DNA from: Apostichopus japonicus
Taxonomy: Eukaryota > Echinodermata > Holothuroidea > Aspidochirotida > Stichopodidae
Direction: 5' to 3'
Length of the DNA stretch: 60,000 bases
Assembly (NCBI RefSeq): GCF_037975245.1
Contig: NC_092573.1
Location: 25,513,265 to 25,573,264 of the forward strand
Numbering within the stretch: position 1 is the first letter of the stretch; every line of letters starts with the position of its first letter. Positions 55,801 to 58,845 of this stretch are shown here, one piece after another. A program made the position numbers and the translations under genes. The notes under the pieces are model-generated. The model was not told the origin of the DNA, ran no database searches, and saw only the letters and a list, made by a program, of their open reading frames with translations.

Positions 55801-58712
55801 AGTGTTTAAAACGACATACTACCATTTGCGTTCACATCAATTATAGAGCTAGGCCTAACTGAGTTTCGGCAAATATCTTTGGTTTCGGTCCTGTTTGACT
55901 CAGATATATGTTGGCTGGGTAACGATGGTTCTTATAGTCGATGAACCAAAGGTCACCAGCTACCGCCATGTACCTCGTGAAAAGTAACCAAATACCTCTG
56001 GCCGTATGGCATGCCATATGGCCGCGTCTGTTGCGCAAGTTTGTTGCCATTCTTACGGTGGTCCTGACAAGACATACGAGACTTTTTTGTGTCGTAGACT
56101 TAACGTCAGGGGGGGGGGGGGTAGGAAGCTTCCAAAAAGTCGGGGGGGGGGGGGGTGGGGCACAACATCAGAGGGGCACTTTCTCGTTCCACAACCACCA
56201 CTCGTTATGCTAGCAACCGATACACACCGGCCATATCACTTAAATATATATGGTGTGTTAGTATGCTATCAATACTCAATACTATTATGGTGCGCTGCAA
56301 CATTGATTTTTTATTTATTGAGATTGTTTACCGTTCTGCAAAAAGGTATGCCATTTAAAAAAAGAGCATGTTCAGACTAAATATAAATAATTAAAATATA
56401 ATATTAAAATTAACAAAGGCTTAAGATATCCAAAAGACAGTTCTTCATCAAAGTCGCACATTTTATTTGCCAGTAGGGCCCATTTGCTCGTTTGTAAAAA
56501 GTGGGGGGGGGGGGGGGGGCGGGTCACGTTCCCCAGTGCCCCCGGCTCCTACCCCCTGCTTACCGTGTTAGTATAACACGACAACACGACAACACGTCAA
56601 AACTACGATATTTGCGGGATTAACATATATGTTACGTAAGCATGCTATCTCAAAGAAAATTGTCAAATTGCCAAATCGCTGCGTTGTACGTAATTATTTG
56701 TCAAACATGCGATGAGTGTCGAGTTGTCAAATCACTCAGCGGGACATAACACTACAACACTACATCAAATCGTCTTGTTGCTCAGTTGCACGTAACTTGA
56801 TACAATATGAAATATCTACTATATTTTGGTACATGTGAGGTGAGGGATGTTTTGCTGTAACAGTAGACTGGATTGTCAACATTCAAAAGCAAGGTGTTGA
56901 TGCTTTCATGACAGACAAAATCAGCTGATTAGCACCAGGCGATTTGGTGATCTATACAGTCAACGGTTTAATGATAGTGCTGTGCTACTAACCAAGACAT
57001 CATCTATCATATTATATGGTGTGTAAGAGGGAAATCAGTCCCCATATTTTGAAAACATGTTTGGAAAATTATTCATCGTTTTTTAAGTTAACTTTTAAGG
57101 GCTATCAGACAAATCTTTTAATGCTCCTAACGACCTTGGAAAGTGAAGAATTTAATACGCATGTGGATTTAGCAATGTATAGTACTAGTAGTCTATGACA
57201 CCTGTCGGCATTATGTTTGTATGTTTATAACCACAATATTGAATGAGCACATATATACAAGGGAATTTGGGTGGGCAGGGCTTGAGTTGAACTTGAACGA
57301 GGTTTCACTCTACTAACTTGTGAGAGCACTTGTATGGTGTTAGTACAAATATTACAATAGCTAAAGCCCAGCTCGCTCGTGGTATATATGGTTACACATC
57401 GTATATATGTTTAAAGGTAGTCAACATAGGCCCCAAATTATAGCATCAGTATATTTGCTAAATGGTTTCAAAAAGTACTTTCCTGGAGGTCTTTACTCTC
57501 CAAATTGTTCTCATACATGTTTCAGGAACACACAAGATGACTGATATGTCCCAGTGAGGACAAATCACTCGTAGGTTGTAATAAGAACAGTTTAAGAAGT
57601 TTGACCAACGGTGACCATGTTTGAATATCTAGCATTTTTGGGGCCAAGACAGCATACCTTTAAGTTTAAGTGGAAAGAAAAAAATGAGTGCTAGTAATGT
57701 TTCTCTATAAACTGTAATAACTTAACTCTACCATGATAGTCTTGTTTTCACATTGAGTTTTGAGATTTGGTCAGTGTCATTAGACTAAATAGTCCAGTTA
57801 CTTTAATTGATAAATTGGATATTTAAGTAATTAACACAGACTGCTATCAGTCCAGATTGTACTCTTAAAACGTTTTTAACTTTTTAGCAATTACCATATA
57901 AACAAATAAGACTCATGAATCTAAAAGTGAATGGACTGTATCGTCTAAGGATGAACTATAGGGTGACCTGTTGTTTATATGAAGTTTAACGATAATGTTT
58001 CGGTTGATCGAGTTATTAGCCTAAACATTATAGCCTTAGCAAAGAGATTAACATTAATATTTACGTCTGCACCGAACCTGAGTCGACGTATCAGCTCGTC
58101 ACTCGCTTAAAAGAGATAGTTACAGTATATTCAAGGCCAGTATATTGAAACATCTCGATGTCTATAGAAACTAACTACAATTCTGCCTAAAGTCACCCTT
58201 TAACAGATGAACTCATTAATGTGCAACTCACATCCAGGTTGAAAAATCCTCATAGTAGAAGCGATTGTTTCACACGCATGCGTCGTTGGATCCGCACATT
58301 GTTCGGATGTAACTGATCCGCCATCAATTACAGCATTTTCGCAGTTGAGATTCGTGAAGTCCGCAAATAGGTCAGTAAATCCAGGATCAATTGAGTTCAA
58401 GCTTAGACAGCTTATGCAGCTCAACCCTGGCAAAGGAGACAAAATATATATGTCCCATCAGTTCATGCTCTGCATACACAATGTGGGTTGTACATGTTCT
58501 TAAGGGTTAACGTAACATCTATACTATAGTTTTATAATAAAATGTGGGATGTAACGGAAATAAAGACAGATATCTCAGAAAACACGAAGACCAAACAACC
58601 CTCTCATCTTATAGCTTCCTCCAACATTGTATCCTCTCCCACATACTAACTCCTACTACACTTTACTTCTCAAGTGACATGAAAAAGAATATTTATACGT
58701 TTTTCCGTTATT

Positions 58713-58792
<80 letters not shown>

Positions 58793-58813
58793 AATAACGG
58801 AAAAACTGTTAAC

Positions 58814-58845
<32 letters not shown>

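Noticed and set aside
56100-56570. Paired G-runs as the two ends of a transposon
   Set aside because: Flanks of the two G-runs do not form inverted or direct repeats clear enough to define an element.
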